Assembly (NCBI RefSeq): GCF_001022965.1
Contig: NZ_LECZ01000023.1
Coordinates: forward strand, 1 to 64,000
Origin: Enterobacter genomosp. O
GTDB lineage: Bacteria > Pseudomonadota > Gammaproteobacteria > Enterobacterales > Enterobacteriaceae
DNA: 64,000 nucleotides
Direction of reading: 5' to 3'
Part shown: piece after piece, positions 20,044-32,947 of the stretch
Layout of the letters: the number at the start of each line of letters is the position of its first letter
Position numbering within the stretch: the first letter of the stretch is position 1
Notes under the pieces: generated by a model
What the model was told of the DNA's origin: nothing
The model's input: the letters and a program-made list of their open reading frames with translations, nothing else
Databases searched by the model: none
Translations under genes and position numbers: made by a program

Positions 20044-21826
20044 TCGCCTTCTCCTTCTTCTCGGCGGCTTCTGCTTCTGCACCGTACACGCGTTTAGCCG
20101 GTGGCAGCGTGGTGATTTTCACGTCGCTGTAGTCCAGACGCGTGGTGCCATCCGCATCGCGCCAGGCGAGAGTGTGTTTCAGGAAATTGACGTCGTCACG
20201 TTCGGTACAGCCTTCGTCAAGACGCTGGTGGGCCCCGCGCGACTCTTTACGCGCCAGCGCGGAGTGCGCCATACATTCCGCCACGTTCAGGCCGTGACCC
20301 AGCTCGATGGTATAGAGCAGGTCGGTATTGAAGACGCTGGAGGTATCGGTGATGCGTACGCGCTTGAAGCGCTCCTGCAGCTCCGCCAGCTTATCGACGG
20401 TTTTCTGCATCAGCTCAGGAGTACGATAGATACCGCAGCCTTCTTCCATCGACAGGCCCATCTCGTCGCGGATCTTAGACCAGTTCTCGTTACCTTCCTG
20501 GTTCACCAGATCTTTCAGGCGTTTTTCAACGTCTGCGACCTGCGCATCCAGCGCGGCACCGTTGGCTTCGCCTGCTGTAGCCGCACGCTCCATCGCGCGC
20601 TCGCCCGCCATGCGGCCAAAGACGACCAGCTCAGCCAGCGAGTTAGACCCGAGACGGTTGGCGCCGTGCAGACCCACGGAGGAACACTCGCCCACGGCAA
20701 ACAGACCTTTGATGCGGGTTTCACACTGCTGGTCGGTTTCGATCCCGCCCATGGTGTAGTGGGCCGTTGGGCGTACCGGAATCGGCTCTTTCACCGGATC
20801 GACGCCGACGTAAGCTTTTGCCAGCTCGCAGATGAACGGTAGGCGTTCCAGCAGTTTCTTCTCGCCGAGGTGGCGCAGGTCAAGATAGACCACGTCGCCG
20901 CGCGGCGTGGAGATGGTGTTGCCTTTGCGCCACTCGTGCCAGAAGGCCTGGGACACTTTGTCGCGCGGGCCGAGTTCCATGTATTTGTTTTTCGGCTCGC
21001 CGAGCGGCGTTTCCGGACCCATACCGTAATCCTGCAGATAGCGGTAGCCGTTTTTGTTGACCAGAATACCGCCTTCACCGCGGCAGCCTTCCGTCATCAG
21101 AATGCCGGAACCCGGCAGGCCGGTTGGGTGATACTGCACAAACTCCATATCGCGCAGCGGTACGCCGTGGCTGAGCGCCATGCCCATGCCGTCACCGGTG
21201 ACGATGCCGCCGTTGGTGTTATAACGATAAACGCGACCCGCACCGCCCGTTGCCATGACCACCGCATTGGCGCGGATCTGGACGAGCGTACCTTCCATCA
21301 TGTTCATCGCCACCAGGCCGCGCGCATGCCCGTCATCAACCAGAATGTCGAGGACGAAATGCTCATCAAAGCGCTGAATTTGTGGGAACTGAAGGGAGGT
21401 CTGGAAGAGGGTGTGCAGCATGTGGAAGCCGGTCTTATCGGCGGCGAACCAGGTACGTTCGATCTTCATTCCGCCGAAGCGGCGAACGTTGACGCTGCCG
21501 TCCGGACGGCGGCTCCACGGACAACCCCACTGCTCAAGCTGGGTCATCTCCGTTGGACAATGGTGCACAAAGTAGTCAACGACATCCTGTTCGCAAAGCC
21601 AGTCGCCCCCTGCAACCGTGTCGTGGAAATGGTATTCAAAGCTGTCATGATCCTGCGCAACGGCGGCGGACCCTCCTTCTGCTGCCACCGTGTGGCTGCG
21701 CATTGGGTAGACTTTTGAAATCAATGCGATTTTAGCGTTGGGATTAGCCTGCGCTGCAGCAATCGCAGCACGTAATCCAGCCCCGCCAGCGCCTATTACG
21801 GCAAGATCGGCCTGAAAAGTTTGCAC
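20036..21826 (-). CDS. frdA: Fumarate reductase flavoprotein subunit FrdA
   Basis: The 596-aa catalytic subunit reduces fumarate to succinate in anaerobic respiration on the cytoplasmic side. The FAD-binding fold ([20 protein letters not shown]) and the His of covalent flavin attachment ([10 protein letters not shown]) are present. The start is GTG at 21826 after GGAGG; an in-frame ATG 39 nt upstream adds unsupported residues. The C-terminal tail is six residues shorter than the 602 aa of E. coli, in a low-complexity Ala/Glu/Lys stretch. Confidence 0.98.
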   Translation of the reverse strand: MQTFQADLAVIGAGGAGLRAAIAAAQANPNAKIALISKVYPMRSHTVAAEGGSAAVAQDHDSFEYHFHDTVAGGDWLCEQDVVDYFVHHCPTEMTQLEQWGCPWSRRPDGSVNVRRFGGMKIERTWFAADKTGFHMLHTLFQTSLQFPQIQRFDEHFVLDILVDDGHARGLVAMNMMEGTLVQIRANAVVMATGGAGRVYRYNTNGGIVTGDGMGMALSHGVPLRDMEFVQYHPTGLPGSGILMTEGCRGEGGILVNKNGYRYLQDYGMGPETPLGEPKNKYMELGPRDKVSQAFWHEWRKGNTISTPRGDVVYLDLRHLGEKKLLERLPFICELAKAYVGVDPVKEPIPVRPTAHYTMGGIETDQQCETRIKGLFAVGECSSVGLHGANRLGSNSLAELVVFGRMAGERAMERAATAGEANGAALDAQVADVEKRLKDLVNQEGNENWSKIRDEMGLSMEEGCGIYRTPELMQKTVDKLAELQERFKRVRITDTSSVFNTDLLYTIELGHGLNVAECMAHSALARKESRGAHQRLDEGCTERDDVNFLKHTLAWRDADGTTRLDYSDVKITTLPPAKRVYGAEAEAAEKKEKANG

Positions 21827-21935
21827 GACATTCCTCCAGATTTTTGTTATTTCGCAACGCGACAAACTAAAGGTAGTTCACCCGTCCAAAAGGACGATTG
21901 CGAAAGCGTTTCCACTGCTCCTTTATGGGTAAAAC

Positions 21936-21977
21936 AGTATAACCGTGTAGATGACAGGGAAATTTGACGTGTTCGAT
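21936..21977 (-). promoter_or_regulatory. FNR-activated promoter of frdABCD
   Basis: On the minus strand an FNR-type site ATCGA-ACAC-GTCAA (21964-21977) lies upstream of a -10 TATACT (21936-21941). With the start set from the -10 at about 21929, the FNR centre is at -41.5, the class II position known for FNR-activated promoters. The layout matches E. coli frd. This sits in the 310-nt divergent frdA/epmA region (21827-22136); I see no gene there, and no clear epmA promoter was assigned. Confidence 0.82.
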
Positions 21978-22136
21978 TTTTTTGCTGTTCTGTCCGGCGA
22001 TTTATCATGGAGATTGATGAATTACGTCACGTCATTGCTCACTTAAATGAAATGCGCTTTTTTACTGCGCAAAATTTGTCTCCGTCACTGCTAACGAGTA
22101 GACTTCGTGCCCTTGTATGAAATCGGAGAACAACTC

Positions 22137-23114
22137 ATGAGCGAAACGGCCACCTGGCAGCCGAGCGCATCCATCCCAAATCTGTTAAAACGCGCAGCAA
22201 TTATGGCGGAGATCCGCCGTTTCTTTGCCGACCGCGGAGTCCTGGAGGTGGAAACGCCGTGCATGAGTCAGGCAACGGTAACGGATATTCATCTGGTCCC
22301 GTTTGAAACCCGTTTTGTTGGCCCTGGCCACTCTCAGGGTATGAATTTGTATCTGATGACCAGCCCGGAATATCACATGAAACGCCTGCTGGCGGCGGGA
22401 TGTGGTCCGGTGTATCAGCTGTGCCGCAGCTTCCGCAATGAAGAGATGGGCCGTCACCACAATCCGGAATTCACCATGCTGGAGTGGTACCGCCCGCATT
22501 ATGATATGTACCGCCTGATGAATGAGGTGGACGATTTACTGCAGCAGGTCCTCGAGTGCCCGGAAGCGGAAACGCTCTCCTATCAGCAGGTTTTCCAGCG
22601 CTATCTGGAAATCGATCCGTTATCTGCGGACAAGCCTCAGCTGCGCGAAGTGGCGGCAAAGCTGGATCTGAGCAACGTGGCAGATACCGAAGAAGATCGC
22701 GACACGCTGCTGCAGCTGCTGTTCACCTTTGGCGTTGAACCGCAGATTGGCAAAGACCGTCCGACGTTTGTCTATCACTTCCCGGCAAGCCAGGCCTCAC
22801 TGGCGCAGATCAGCACTGAAGACCACCGCGTGGCAGAGCGTTTTGAGGTCTATTACAAAGGCATTGAGCTGGCGAATGGGTTCCACGAACTGACTGACGC
22901 CCGCGAGCAGCAGCAGCGGTTCGAGCAGGATAACCGTAAGCGCGCCGCGCGCGGCCTTCCGCAGCAGCCTATTGATACCAACCTGCTTGAAGCCTTAAAA
23001 GCGGGTCTGCCGGATTGCTCCGGCGTAGCGCTGGGTGTGGATCGTCTGGTGATGCTGGCCCTGGGCGCAGAACAGCTGGGCGATGTGATTGCGTTTACCG
23101 TAGATCGCGCCTGA
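22137..23114 (+). CDS. epmA: EF-P--(R)-beta-lysine ligase EpmA
   Basis: EpmA (PoxA, GenX) is a class II lysyl-tRNA synthetase paralog that ligates (R)-beta-lysine, made by EpmB, to Lys34 of EF-P. The 325-aa chain has only the catalytic core: motif 2 in [20 protein letters not shown] and motif 3 in [15 protein letters not shown]. The anticodon-binding domain is absent, as expected. The ATG at 22137 follows GGAG; an upstream in-frame ATG is rejected on family length. It is divergent from frdA. In E. coli K-12, yjeM and others separate it from mscM; here mscM follows directly. Confidence 0.97.
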   Translation: MSETATWQPSASIPNLLKRAAIMAEIRRFFADRGVLEVETPCMSQATVTDIHLVPFETRFVGPGHSQGMNLYLMTSPEYHMKRLLAAGCGPVYQLCRSFRNEEMGRHHNPEFTMLEWYRPHYDMYRLMNEVDDLLQQVLECPEAETLSYQQVFQRYLEIDPLSADKPQLREVAAKLDLSNVADTEEDRDTLLQLLFTFGVEPQIGKDRPTFVYHFPASQASLAQISTEDHRVAERFEVYYKGIELANGFHELTDAREQQQRFEQDNRKRAARGLPQQPIDTNLLEALKAGLPDCSGVALGVDRLVMLALGAEQLGDVIAFTVDRA

Positions 23115-23122
23115 CGGCAGTT

Positions 23123-23146
23123 AACCCTCTCCCGTGGGAGAGGGTT
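23123..23146. terminator. Palindromic hairpin between epmA and mscM
   Basis: AACCCTCTCCC-GT-GGGAGAGGGTT is an 11-bp perfect stem between the convergent epmA and mscM genes. Its sequence is the core of the CCCTC/GAGGG repeat family seen in dsbD and around rlmB. No long T tract follows on either side, so it could be a repeat remnant as much as a terminator. Confidence 0.6.
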
Positions 23147-23158
23147 GCCCCGCTTATC

Positions 23159-26100
23159 TTACAAACTCCCCGCCGGGCGCGTACGCGCCGCTGACGTCAA
23201 CGTTCTTCCCGTTTTACGCCCGTCCAGGCTTTCCAGACGCATCTGGAACGGTGGGAACGGCATATCAATACCGTGCTCGCGGAAGCCCGCCAGAATCAGC
23301 TGGTGGATCTCATGACGCAGCGGCATACGGTGCCCCATTTCGGCGGCGTAAATACGCAGTTCGAAAATCTGGATCCCCTGCTGCAAATCGACCAGGAACA
23401 CTTCCGGTGCCGGGTTATCGATCACCAGCGAGCAGCGCTCTGCGGCGGTGTAGAGGATCTGGGTAACCTCTTCGCTGCTGGCGTCCGACGGCGCCGGTAC
23501 CGTCAGCACCACGCGGGTAACGGAGTCGGACAGCGACCAGTTGATGAACTGCTCGGTAATAAACGCCTTGTTCGGCACGATGATCTCTTTGCGATCCCAG
23601 TCGCTGATCGTTGTCGCGCGGGTGTTGATCTTCGTGATGCTGCCGGTCAGATCGCGGATCGTTACGGTATCGCCAATACGGATCGGTTTTTCGAACAGAA
23701 TGATCAGGCCCGAGATGAAGTTGGCGAAAATCTCCTGTAAGCCAAAACCTAACCCGACACCAAGTGCCGCCACCAGCCACTGCAGTTTCGACCACTCAAT
23801 ACCGATCATCGAGAAGCCAACCAGCCCGCCGAACAGCATGATCAGGTATTTGGTAATGGTCGTAATCGCATATCCTGTCCCCGGGGTTAAATCCAGATGC
23901 TGCAGCAGCGCCAGCTCCAGCAGCGCCGGGAAGTTGCGCACCAGCTGCGTGGTGATGATCAACACCAGAATGGCAATCAGCACCGCCCCTAAGGTAATCG
24001 GCTCCAGGCTTTCAACCCCCTGCACCGTGGACGTCACGTCCCACAGTGAGATGTTCTCCAGGAAGCCAAATGCGGAATGGATCTCCGACCACAGGAAGAT
24101 GACCGACAGGAGGGCAATCAGCATCAGGATGGAGCGAACCAGACGCAGTGACTGGGTACTGATGGCATCCAGATCCAGTTCGACCTCGTCCGCTTCCGTC
24201 GTGCCTTCCGTACTGTTGACATGGTTTGGCTCCTCCTCACCCCGCGCACGCTGGGCGAGGATCTCTGCCCGGCGATGCTTGGCACGGTCAAACGCCAGTC
24301 GGCGCCGCTGAATCAACATCCAGCGGCGGATCACGTGGTACACCACCAGAAGCAGGAACCAGATTGCCACTGAGGTTTCCAGTCGCGCCAGCAGCGCCTG
24401 CGCGGTTGCCAGGTAACCCACCGCGGCTGCCAGCATCGCAATCAACGGCGCGCTAAGCAGCAGGTTCCAGAGCAGCCGGTTGAACATGTTGTCGCCGCTA
24501 CCGGATTTATCAAGATAAAGAGGTATACCGGCGCGCTTGAGGCTGAGCGTGACGATGGCCAGCGCCCCGCAAATCAGCATAAAGCAGAGGCGGCCCAGCG
24601 AGCCTGAGAACTCCCGGTCGTTGAGATTATCGAACATGATCAGCGCCATAATCAGCGGCACAATCAGTCCGATGCTCATCAGGTAGTAACGCATGGCGCG
24701 CGCAACGCGGTTACGCGGCCAGCCAAAGTGGGCGATAAACAGGCCATTGGGCCGCGCGAACGTGGCGCAGATCATCACCACCCACAGCAGAGGAACGGTG
24801 GCGGTAACGCCATCGCCAATCGCTACCGCAAGCGGATAGGGCCAGGCTTCCCGCAGGCCATAGCCCAGCGTCATCCACAGCACGGGCAGCGGGGAGGCAA
24901 CAAGAATCGACCAGAATACGGTACGCAACGTCAGCCAGAAGTGATCCTGAGTGACTTTCCCTACTCGGGAGCTGGAGCGTTCCAGGAAACGGGTGAAATG
25001 TCTGCGCGAGTAAATGCTACAGCCCACCAGAATCAATGCTCCCAGCAGTGGGAAAATGGTCTCTTTGCTGGTGAGCATCATCACGCTGGCCTGTCCCAGC
25101 TGGCTGACGGTGTCCAGCGAAATCAGGCGGCGCAGGTCCTGGACAATATCAATCGGCCACGAGAAGGTCATCGGACGCACGTCGGACGTCCAGAAGAGAT
25201 AACGGTGCGTTGCCTCGTTCACCTCTTTCAGCGCATCTTCCAGCTGGCTGTTAGAGACCTTCAGCTTGGTCAGCTCCAGAATCAACGTATCTCCGCCCTG
25301 CAGCAGAGAGTTCAGCAGTTCACGCTGGGTGCGCAGCTGGGCTTCCAGAATGCGGTTTTGCTCACTGGTCAGGGGCTGTCCGTCAGCCTGACGGATCTGG
25401 CGGATTTGCGGCTGTTTGTTGAGAAGATCTTCAAAGTGCAGGCGCTGAACGCGCAGCTGGGCCATCTCGGTATCGAGCTGTTGCGGCTTCGGCATTTCCG
25501 GCAGACGGGCGACCTGCGCGCGTAACGCCTCACCCAGCAGGTTTGATGACCCAAGCCACTGGGACTGTTCGCGCAGGGTATTGAGCGCCTGACGAACCTG
25601 AAGGGTTTGATTGGTGGCCTGACGCTGCTGCGAGGCAACCAGGTCCATACGCTGCGCCTGCTGATTCAGGGCGGCAGAAAGCTCGCGGTTGACCTTAAAC
25701 TGTTGAACGATGCCGGCAGGCAGATTATCGCTGTTTTCCGCCAGCAGTTCGGTACTTTCCAGGGCACGCTCCGCTTCACGCTGGCGCTGGCTGTTGAGCT
25801 GGTTGCGCAGGGCCTGAAGATACGCGTCCAGCTGCTCGCTCTGCTTCTGAGCGAGTTCAGAGCGCATCCGCGACAGCTCCTGACGGTTATTGGCGGAGAG
25901 CTGCGCCAGCTCAAGCTCATCGACGAGGGCCTTCAGGCGAGCAGATTCTGCCTGCAGGCCCAGATTTTGTGCCTGAGCCTGTGGCGTATTGCCGCTTTGC
26001 GTGCCAACGCGACGCTCAACTTCATTAAGCTGGCGGCGAGCGTCGGTTTGCTGTTGCGGAAGCTGGCTGAGGGAGTCGGCAATTTCACGCGCTCGCTCCT

Positions 26101-26482
26101 GCTCCTGCTGGGCAAGACGGCTCTTTTCCAGAAGCTGGCTGCTGACCTGCAGGATCTCCTGGTTTAGGGCGTCGGAGGTCATGCCCGCGGGCACGTCGCG
26201 CGGTTCATCTCGCAAATTATTGAGCTGCGCGCGCAGCGTCTGTGAGAGTTTGGGGAAGTTGTCGATAACCTGCTGATATTGCTGAGCGCGCTCAAGAGAG
26301 CCTTTGCGCTCTTCAAGCGCGTTCAGCGCGGACTGGAGTGACTCAACGGTCTCTGGCTGAGCGGGTTTTGCCGCTTTTGCCTGCTCCAGTTCCTGGGTTA
26401 TCTGTTTGGCGTCGGGGGCTGTCGCTGCGTACGCCCCCATGCTGAGGCACCAGGCCATCAGTAGAACGATAATCGGGCGCAC
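23159..26482 (-). CDS. mscM: Miniconductance mechanosensitive channel MscM (YjeP)
   Basis: A 1107-aa inner-membrane channel of the MscS superfamily that opens under hypo-osmotic shock. A signal peptide (RPIIVLLMAWCLSMGAYA) is followed by about 450 residues of Gln-rich periplasmic coiled coil. About eleven membrane helices come next, then the MscS core (GLGFGLQEIFANFISGLIIL) and a cytoplasmic domain. The GTG start at 26482 gives exactly the E. coli length. It lies 19 nt downstream of psd, so the two are co-transcribed. Confidence 0.96.
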   Translation of the reverse strand: MRPIIVLLMAWCLSMGAYAATAPDAKQITQELEQAKAAKPAQPETVESLQSALNALEERKGSLERAQQYQQVIDNFPKLSQTLRAQLNNLRDEPRDVPAGMTSDALNQEILQVSSQLLEKSRLAQQEQERAREIADSLSQLPQQQTDARRQLNEVERRVGTQSGNTPQAQAQNLGLQAESARLKALVDELELAQLSANNRQELSRMRSELAQKQSEQLDAYLQALRNQLNSQRQREAERALESTELLAENSDNLPAGIVQQFKVNRELSAALNQQAQRMDLVASQQRQATNQTLQVRQALNTLREQSQWLGSSNLLGEALRAQVARLPEMPKPQQLDTEMAQLRVQRLHFEDLLNKQPQIRQIRQADGQPLTSEQNRILEAQLRTQRELLNSLLQGGDTLILELTKLKVSNSQLEDALKEVNEATHRYLFWTSDVRPMTFSWPIDIVQDLRRLISLDTVSQLGQASVMMLTSKETIFPLLGALILVGCSIYSRRHFTRFLERSSSRVGKVTQDHFWLTLRTVFWSILVASPLPVLWMTLGYGLREAWPYPLAVAIGDGVTATVPLLWVVMICATFARPNGLFIAHFGWPRNRVARAMRYYLMSIGLIVPLIMALIMFDNLNDREFSGSLGRLCFMLICGALAIVTLSLKRAGIPLYLDKSGSGDNMFNRLLWNLLLSAPLIAMLAAAVGYLATAQALLARLETSVAIWFLLLVVYHVIRRWMLIQRRRLAFDRAKHRRAEILAQRARGEEEPNHVNSTEGTTEADEVELDLDAISTQSLRLVRSILMLIALLSVIFLWSEIHSAFGFLENISLWDVTSTVQGVESLEPITLGAVLIAILVLIITTQLVRNFPALLELALLQHLDLTPGTGYAITTITKYLIMLFGGLVGFSMIGIEWSKLQWLVAALGVGLGFGLQEIFANFISGLIILFEKPIRIGDTVTIRDLTGSITKINTRATTISDWDRKEIIVPNKAFITEQFINWSLSDSVTRVVLTVPAPSDASSEEVTQILYTAAERCSLVIDNPAPEVFLVDLQQGIQIFELRIYAAEMGHRMPLRHEIHQLILAGFREHGIDMPFPPFQMRLESLDGRKTGRTLTSAARTRPAGSL

Positions 26483-26501
26483 GTCAGCGATCCTTCTGTT
26501 G

Positions 26502-27470
26502 TTAGCCTTCGTCTTTCTTGTCGTCAACCAGCGGGCTGGCGTCGTGCTCGGCGATAATCTCTTCCTGCGGCAGCGGCGCCGGTTCTGCATCCGGCGTCAC
26601 GAAGGTTTCGGTAGAGATTGCCAGAGGCTGGCCCAGCTTAGTGACTGACAGACTTTCGAGCTGTTCAGCCAGCTTCACTTTGCCCGGAGCAAACAGGTTG
26701 ATCACGGTTGAGCCCAGCTTAAAGCGACCCATTTCCTGACCTTTCAGCAGGGCGACAGAGCCTTCCGCTTCACCGGCAGGCCAAGTCCAGCGCTTGATCA
26801 CACCTTCGCGAGGCGGGGTGATGGTGCCAGCCCAGACGGTTTCGATGCTACCTACAATGGTCGCACCCACCAGAATCTGCACCATTGGGCCAAATTCAGT
26901 ATCAAACAGGCAAATAACACGCTCGTTACGGGCAAACAGGTTCGGAACGTTCTGCGCGGTCAGGTGGTTGACGGAGAACAGGTCGCCCGGGACGTAGATC
27001 ATCTCGCGCAGGATACCGTTACACGGCATGTGCACGCGGTGGTAGTCGCGCGGTGACAGATAGGTGGTGGCAAACGTACCGTTACGGAACAGATCCGCCA
27101 TCAGGTAGTTACCCGCCAGCAGCGCTTCCAGGCTGTAGTTATGGCCTTTCGCCTGCAGGATTTTGTCGTCTTCGATATCACCCAGTTGGCTAATTACGCC
27201 GTCTGCTGGCATCACCAGGACGTTAGGGTCGGTGTTTACCGGGCGCACTTCGTCACGCAGTGGGCGCACGAAAAATTCGTTAAAGGTGCGGTAGCTGGCG
27301 GTATCCGGCTTCTGCGCCTCTTTCATATCGACCTTGTAATATTTTACGAAAAGGTCGATGACCAGTTTGGTCAGCCAGCCTGCTCGTTTGCTCGCGCCCC
27401 AGCCCGCCAGGCGAGTGAGCCACAGTTTTGGCAGAATGTATTGAAGCGAAAGTTTAAATGCGTTTAACAA
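26502..27470 (-). CDS. psd: Phosphatidylserine decarboxylase
   Basis: Converts phosphatidylserine to phosphatidylethanolamine at the inner membrane. The 322-aa proenzyme cleaves itself at the Gly-Ser bond of the LGST motif ([11 protein letters not shown], near residue 254) to create the pyruvoyl group. The start codon is TTG, with GGAGG 5 nt upstream, and the length is that of E. coli. mscM follows 19 nt downstream. Confidence 0.97.
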   Translation of the reverse strand: MLNAFKLSLQYILPKLWLTRLAGWGASKRAGWLTKLVIDLFVKYYKVDMKEAQKPDTASYRTFNEFFVRPLRDEVRPVNTDPNVLVMPADGVISQLGDIEDDKILQAKGHNYSLEALLAGNYLMADLFRNGTFATTYLSPRDYHRVHMPCNGILREMIYVPGDLFSVNHLTAQNVPNLFARNERVICLFDTEFGPMVQILVGATIVGSIETVWAGTITPPREGVIKRWTWPAGEAEGSVALLKGQEMGRFKLGSTVINLFAPGKVKLAEQLESLSVTKLGQPLAISTETFVTPDAEPAPLPQEEIIAEHDASPLVDDKKDEG

Positions 27471-27567
27471 GGTAGCCTCCAGGCCATTGTTTTGTCGTTC
27501 CTGATCCGGCGTGAAGCCGCCGGAACCTGAAAAAAGGGGACGATTTTAGCGATGCTTAGCTTAGTTG

Positions 27568-28620
27568 TCAGTTATCAGAATCAGAAAAGTTTTTACGCGT
27601 TTTTACGTCTTCCATGCTCTCAAGAATACGGTGGTAGTTCTCAAAGCGAGTTTCCGCAATTTCACCGTTCTCAACCGCTTCACGGATAGCGCAGCCCGGG
27701 TCGTTATCGTGTTTACAGTCGCGGTATTTGCAAGCGCCTAAATAGTCATGGAATTCGACAAACCCGTTGAAGATTTGTTCCGGCTCGAGATGCCACAAGC
27801 CGAACTCACGCACGCCAGGGGAGTCGATCACGTCGCCGCCGTGTGGGAAGTGATACAGACGCGAGGCGGTGGTGGTGTGCTGGCCAAGGCCCGAGACATT
27901 GGACACATCGTTAGTCAGGATCTCTTGCTGGAGGCCGAGCAGATTATTCAGCAGGCTTGATTTACCCACGCCGGACTGGCCCGCAAAGATACTGATACGG
28001 TCGGTCAGTGCCTCTTCTAACGGCTTAAGGCCATCTTTAGTGTGGCTGGAGACCATCAGCACGCGATAACCAATCTTGCGGTAGATGTCCATCTGCTCAT
28101 TCACGAAGGCCATGCCATCGTCATCCAGCAGATCGATTTTATTCAGCACGATGATCGGTTCAACCTGCAGCGTTTCACACGCGACGAGATAACGGTCGAT
28201 AATATTGAGCGAGAGCTCGGGCAAAATCGCCGAAACGATAACGATCTGGTTAATATTGGCGGCAATAGGCTTAACCCCGTCGTAGAAATCTGGACGGGTG
28301 AGCACCGACGTGCGTTCATGCACGGCTTCAACGATACCCTTTACCGTTACGCCTTCGGCGGCTTCTTTACCCGGACGCCAGACCACGCGATCGCCGGTAA
28401 CAAGTGAACGGATGGTGCGGCGGATATTACAACGGTGAATATCCCCGTCGGCGGATTCGACATCGGCATGCATACCAAAGCGGCTAATTACGACGCCTTC
28501 CGTCGCTTCGCCAAACAGGTTGTCGTCATAATCCGGCTTCTCCGAAGTGGTTTTAAGACGGCGCTGGTGATTGGCGTTTACGCGGCGCTGCTGCCCTTTG
28601 GAGAGTTTATTTTTACTCAA
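27568..28620 (-). CDS. rsgA: Small-subunit assembly GTPase RsgA
   Basis: A circularly permuted GTPase (350 aa) that acts late in 30S ribosome assembly. It has an N-terminal OB domain, the G domain with P-loop [10 protein letters not shown] and NKIDLLDD, and a C-terminal zinc knuckle ([14 protein letters not shown]). The start is TTG at 28620 ([13 protein letters not shown]), with AGGAG 9 nt upstream; an in-frame ATG 33 nt earlier lacks support. It is divergent from orn, with 107 nt between. Confidence 0.96.
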   Translation of the reverse strand: MSKNKLSKGQQRRVNANHQRRLKTTSEKPDYDDNLFGEATEGVVISRFGMHADVESADGDIHRCNIRRTIRSLVTGDRVVWRPGKEAAEGVTVKGIVEAVHERTSVLTRPDFYDGVKPIAANINQIVIVSAILPELSLNIIDRYLVACETLQVEPIIVLNKIDLLDDDGMAFVNEQMDIYRKIGYRVLMVSSHTKDGLKPLEEALTDRISIFAGQSGVGKSSLLNNLLGLQQEILTNDVSNVSGLGQHTTTASRLYHFPHGGDVIDSPGVREFGLWHLEPEQIFNGFVEFHDYLGACKYRDCKHDNDPGCAIREAVENGEIAETRFENYHRILESMEDVKTRKNFSDSDN

Positions 28621-28727
28621 TCGCGCTGGCTCCTGGTCGCCCATGATGGGCAAAACCTCTATGATACACTCTAATTAATACTAGTTAACCTGCTACTGCT
28701 GGTTATGCGAGAAGGGTGGAAAATAAC

Positions 28728-29273
28728 ATGAGCGCGGATGAAAACAACCTGATTTGGATCGATCTTGAAATGACCGGGCTGGATCCCGAGCGCGATCGCA
28801 TTATTGAAATTGCAACGCTGGTCACCGATGCCAACCTGAATATCCTGGCGGAAGGACCAACAATTGCGGTGCATCAGTCAGACGATCAGCTTGCGCTGAT
28901 GGATGAGTGGAACGTGCGTACCCACACCGGCAGTGGCCTGGTGGAGCGCGTGAAGGCAAGCACCATGGGTGACCGCGAGGCGGAACTGGCGACGCTTGAG
29001 TTCCTGAAACAGTGGGTTCCGGCAGGCAAATCCCCTATCTGCGGCAATAGCATCGGCCAGGATCGCCGTTTCCTGTTTAAGTATATGCCGGAGCTGGAGT
29101 CTTACTTCCATTATCGTTATCTGGATGTCAGCACCCTGAAAGAGCTGGCGCGCCGCTGGAAACCTGAAATCCTGGACGGCTTTAAAAAACAGGGGACGCA
29201 CCAGGCAATGGACGATATCCGTGAGTCCGTGGCGGAGCTTTCGTACTACCGCGAAAACTTTATTAAGCTGTGA
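28728..29273 (+). CDS. orn: Oligoribonuclease
   Basis: A 181-aa DEDDh 3'-5' exoribonuclease that degrades 2-5 nt RNAs and pGpG; it is essential in E. coli. Catalytic motifs are IDLEMTGLD near residue 12, the middle motif [10 protein letters not shown] and the final [10 protein letters not shown]. The second of two close ATGs is used (MSADENN), which gives the family length. It precedes tRNA-Gly by about 200 nt. Confidence 0.97.
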   Translation: MSADENNLIWIDLEMTGLDPERDRIIEIATLVTDANLNILAEGPTIAVHQSDDQLALMDEWNVRTHTGSGLVERVKASTMGDREAELATLEFLKQWVPAGKSPICGNSIGQDRRFLFKYMPELESYFHYRYLDVSTLKELARRWKPEILDGFKKQGTHQAMDDIRESVAELSYYRENFIKL

Positions 29274-29381
29274 TTTTGCGACCAGGTGCCTTGCGTGAGC
29301 GTAAGTTTGACGCTAAATTGTGCAGCTTGCCGATTAAATAAGCACTTGAACTGAATTTCGAAAAAATCGCTTTAAGGGGGG

Positions 29382-29409
29382 TTGCAGCTAAACGGATTTC
29401 TCGTATAAT
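29382..29409 (+). promoter_or_regulatory. Promoter of tRNA-Gly
   Basis: -35 TTGCAG (29382-29387) and a perfect -10 TATAAT (29404-29409), spacing 16 bp, followed by the GC-rich discriminator GCGCCTCCC typical of stringently controlled stable-RNA promoters. Confidence 0.87.
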
Positions 29410-29469
29410 GCGCCTCCCGTAACGACAGAGAATTACACGTTACGACAGCAACAAAAGCAGTGCAGATTT

Positions 29470-29545
<76 letters not shown>

Positions 29546-29565
29546 AATTCTTCTTCATCTCTAAA

Positions 29566-29814
29566 ATATCCACAGCGAAATGAGTCGTTGGGGACGTTTT
29601 CTATTGCATCTGAAATACTCTTGTAAACAGAGTTATCCACAGAAACTGCGCTTTAGCGGAACCGGACCAAAACTTAGCAGGGTGAATAGTATCTTTGTAT
29701 TTCCTTGTATTTTAAGTATAAATTTTCATTTCAAAATGTTATCGAGATCACTTGATCTCTTCTCAAGCCCAGATAGCGCTTGAGTTTGTAATTTTATTCA
29801 CAGGCTGTGAATAG
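29566..29814. other. datA-like DnaA-box cluster with IHF-like site
   Basis: The AT-rich 270-nt gap between tRNA-Gly and queG holds a perfect DnaA box TTATCCACA (29633-29641). There is also a one-mismatch box ATATCCACA (29566-29574), a consensus box TTATTCACA (29794-29802) and an inverted one-mismatch box (29806-29814, reads CTATTCACA). Between the two good boxes, TTTCAAAATGTTA (29729-29741) matches the IHF core with one mismatch, behind a long A/T run. E. coli datA, the DnaA-titrating locus that promotes DnaA-ATP hydrolysis with IHF, lies in this same gap. Function here is inferred from position and motifs. Confidence 0.72.
29762..29784 (+). terminator. Possible terminator of tRNA-Gly
   Basis: CTCAAGC (29762-29768) and GCTTGAG (29778-29784) form a 7-bp stem followed by TTTGTAATTTTATT. 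It is over 200 nt past the tRNA and inside the DnaA-box cluster, so its assignment is tentative. Confidence 0.4.
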
Positions 29815-29815
29815 T

Positions 29816-30953
29816 TCAGGCATCCCGCGTAAGCCCTTTCTCTATCACTCTCACCAAACGCTGTTTCTTCGGTAGCTGCACCTCGACCACGCAGGCATTA
29901 CGCTTCTCGATTTGCTGCGCAATCGCCCATTCTATATGTTCGTCAAGAAGTGGGTGCTCACCTCTGCGGCTTTCAAGCGCCCGGATATTTGCTTCATCCC
30001 ACGGAGCATTCCCCAGCGCGACGGCAACATTACGTAGCCAGCGCAGATGACCGATGCGGCGAATGGCCGAACCTTCCGTCACTTTCAGGAACCAGGCTTC
30101 GGTCCAGGCGAACAGTTCAATGAGCTGCGGCGCATGCAGCGCCTTACGCGGGCTGAAATCCTCTTCATCCGTGAGCTGCGAATAGCGGTTCCACGGGCAA
30201 ATGAGCTGGCAATCGTCACAGCCGTAGATCCGGTTTCCGATAAGCGGTCGAAATTCTTCAGGGATCGCCCCTTCCAGTTCGATGGTGAGGTAAGAGATAC
30301 AGCGCCGCGCATCGACGGTATAAGGCTCGACGATGGCACCCGTCGGACAGATGGTCATGCAGGCCACGCAGCGCCCACAGCCTTCCTCTACCGGGCCGTC
30401 TACCGGCAGCGGTAAATCAATCAGCAGTTCACCCAGGAAGAAGAACGATCCGGCGTCGCGGCTAAGGATAAGTGAGTGCTTACCTGTCCAGCCAAGCCCG
30501 GCTTTTTCAGCGATCGGGCGCTCAAGAATGGGCGCAGAGTCGACAAAGGGTCTAAAATTCAGCGAAACACAGTGCTGCTGAATAGTTTCCCCGAGTTTTT
30601 TTAAGCGGTTACGCAAGAGCTTATGGTAATCACGCCCCAGGGCGTACCGGCTGACGTAACCCAGAGAGGGGTTTTTTAGCGTGCGCGCAAAGGCCGCGTT
30701 GGTGGGCAGGTAGTTCATGCGCACGCTGATGACGCGTAACGTGCCCGGCAAAAGCTCGTGTGGACGGGCGCGCATCATGCCATGACGCGCCATCCATTCC
30801 ATTTCGCCGTGGTATTGTTTATCCAGCCAGTCCTGCAGTTTCGGCTCGCTGGCGGAGAGGTCGGTATCAGTGATGCCCACTTTCTGGAAGCCGAGTTCAG
30901 CACCCCACTGTTTAATTTTTAGCGCTAACTGATTGAGATCGAGGGGCTGTGAC

Positions 30954-30955
<2 letters not shown>
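29816..30955 (-). CDS. queG: Epoxyqueuosine reductase QueG
   Basis: The last step of queuosine synthesis: cobalamin-dependent reduction of epoxyqueuosine in tRNA. The 379-aa chain has two ferredoxin-type 4Fe-4S motifs (CGRCVACMTICPTGAI and CDDCQLICPWN) and a HEAT-like C-terminus. The ATG at 30955 gives the E. coli length. The start codons of queG and divergent nnr share the tetranucleotide CATG, so each promoter must lie in or beyond the other gene's coding sequence. Confidence 0.97.
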
Positions 30956-32931
<1,976 letters not shown>

Positions 32932-32947
32932 GCGTAGGGATGACGGG

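Noticed and set aside
29580..29783. 67-codon open frame in the tRNA-Gly/queG gap
   Set aside because: No ribosome site or recognisable protein features; the region is better explained by DnaA boxes.
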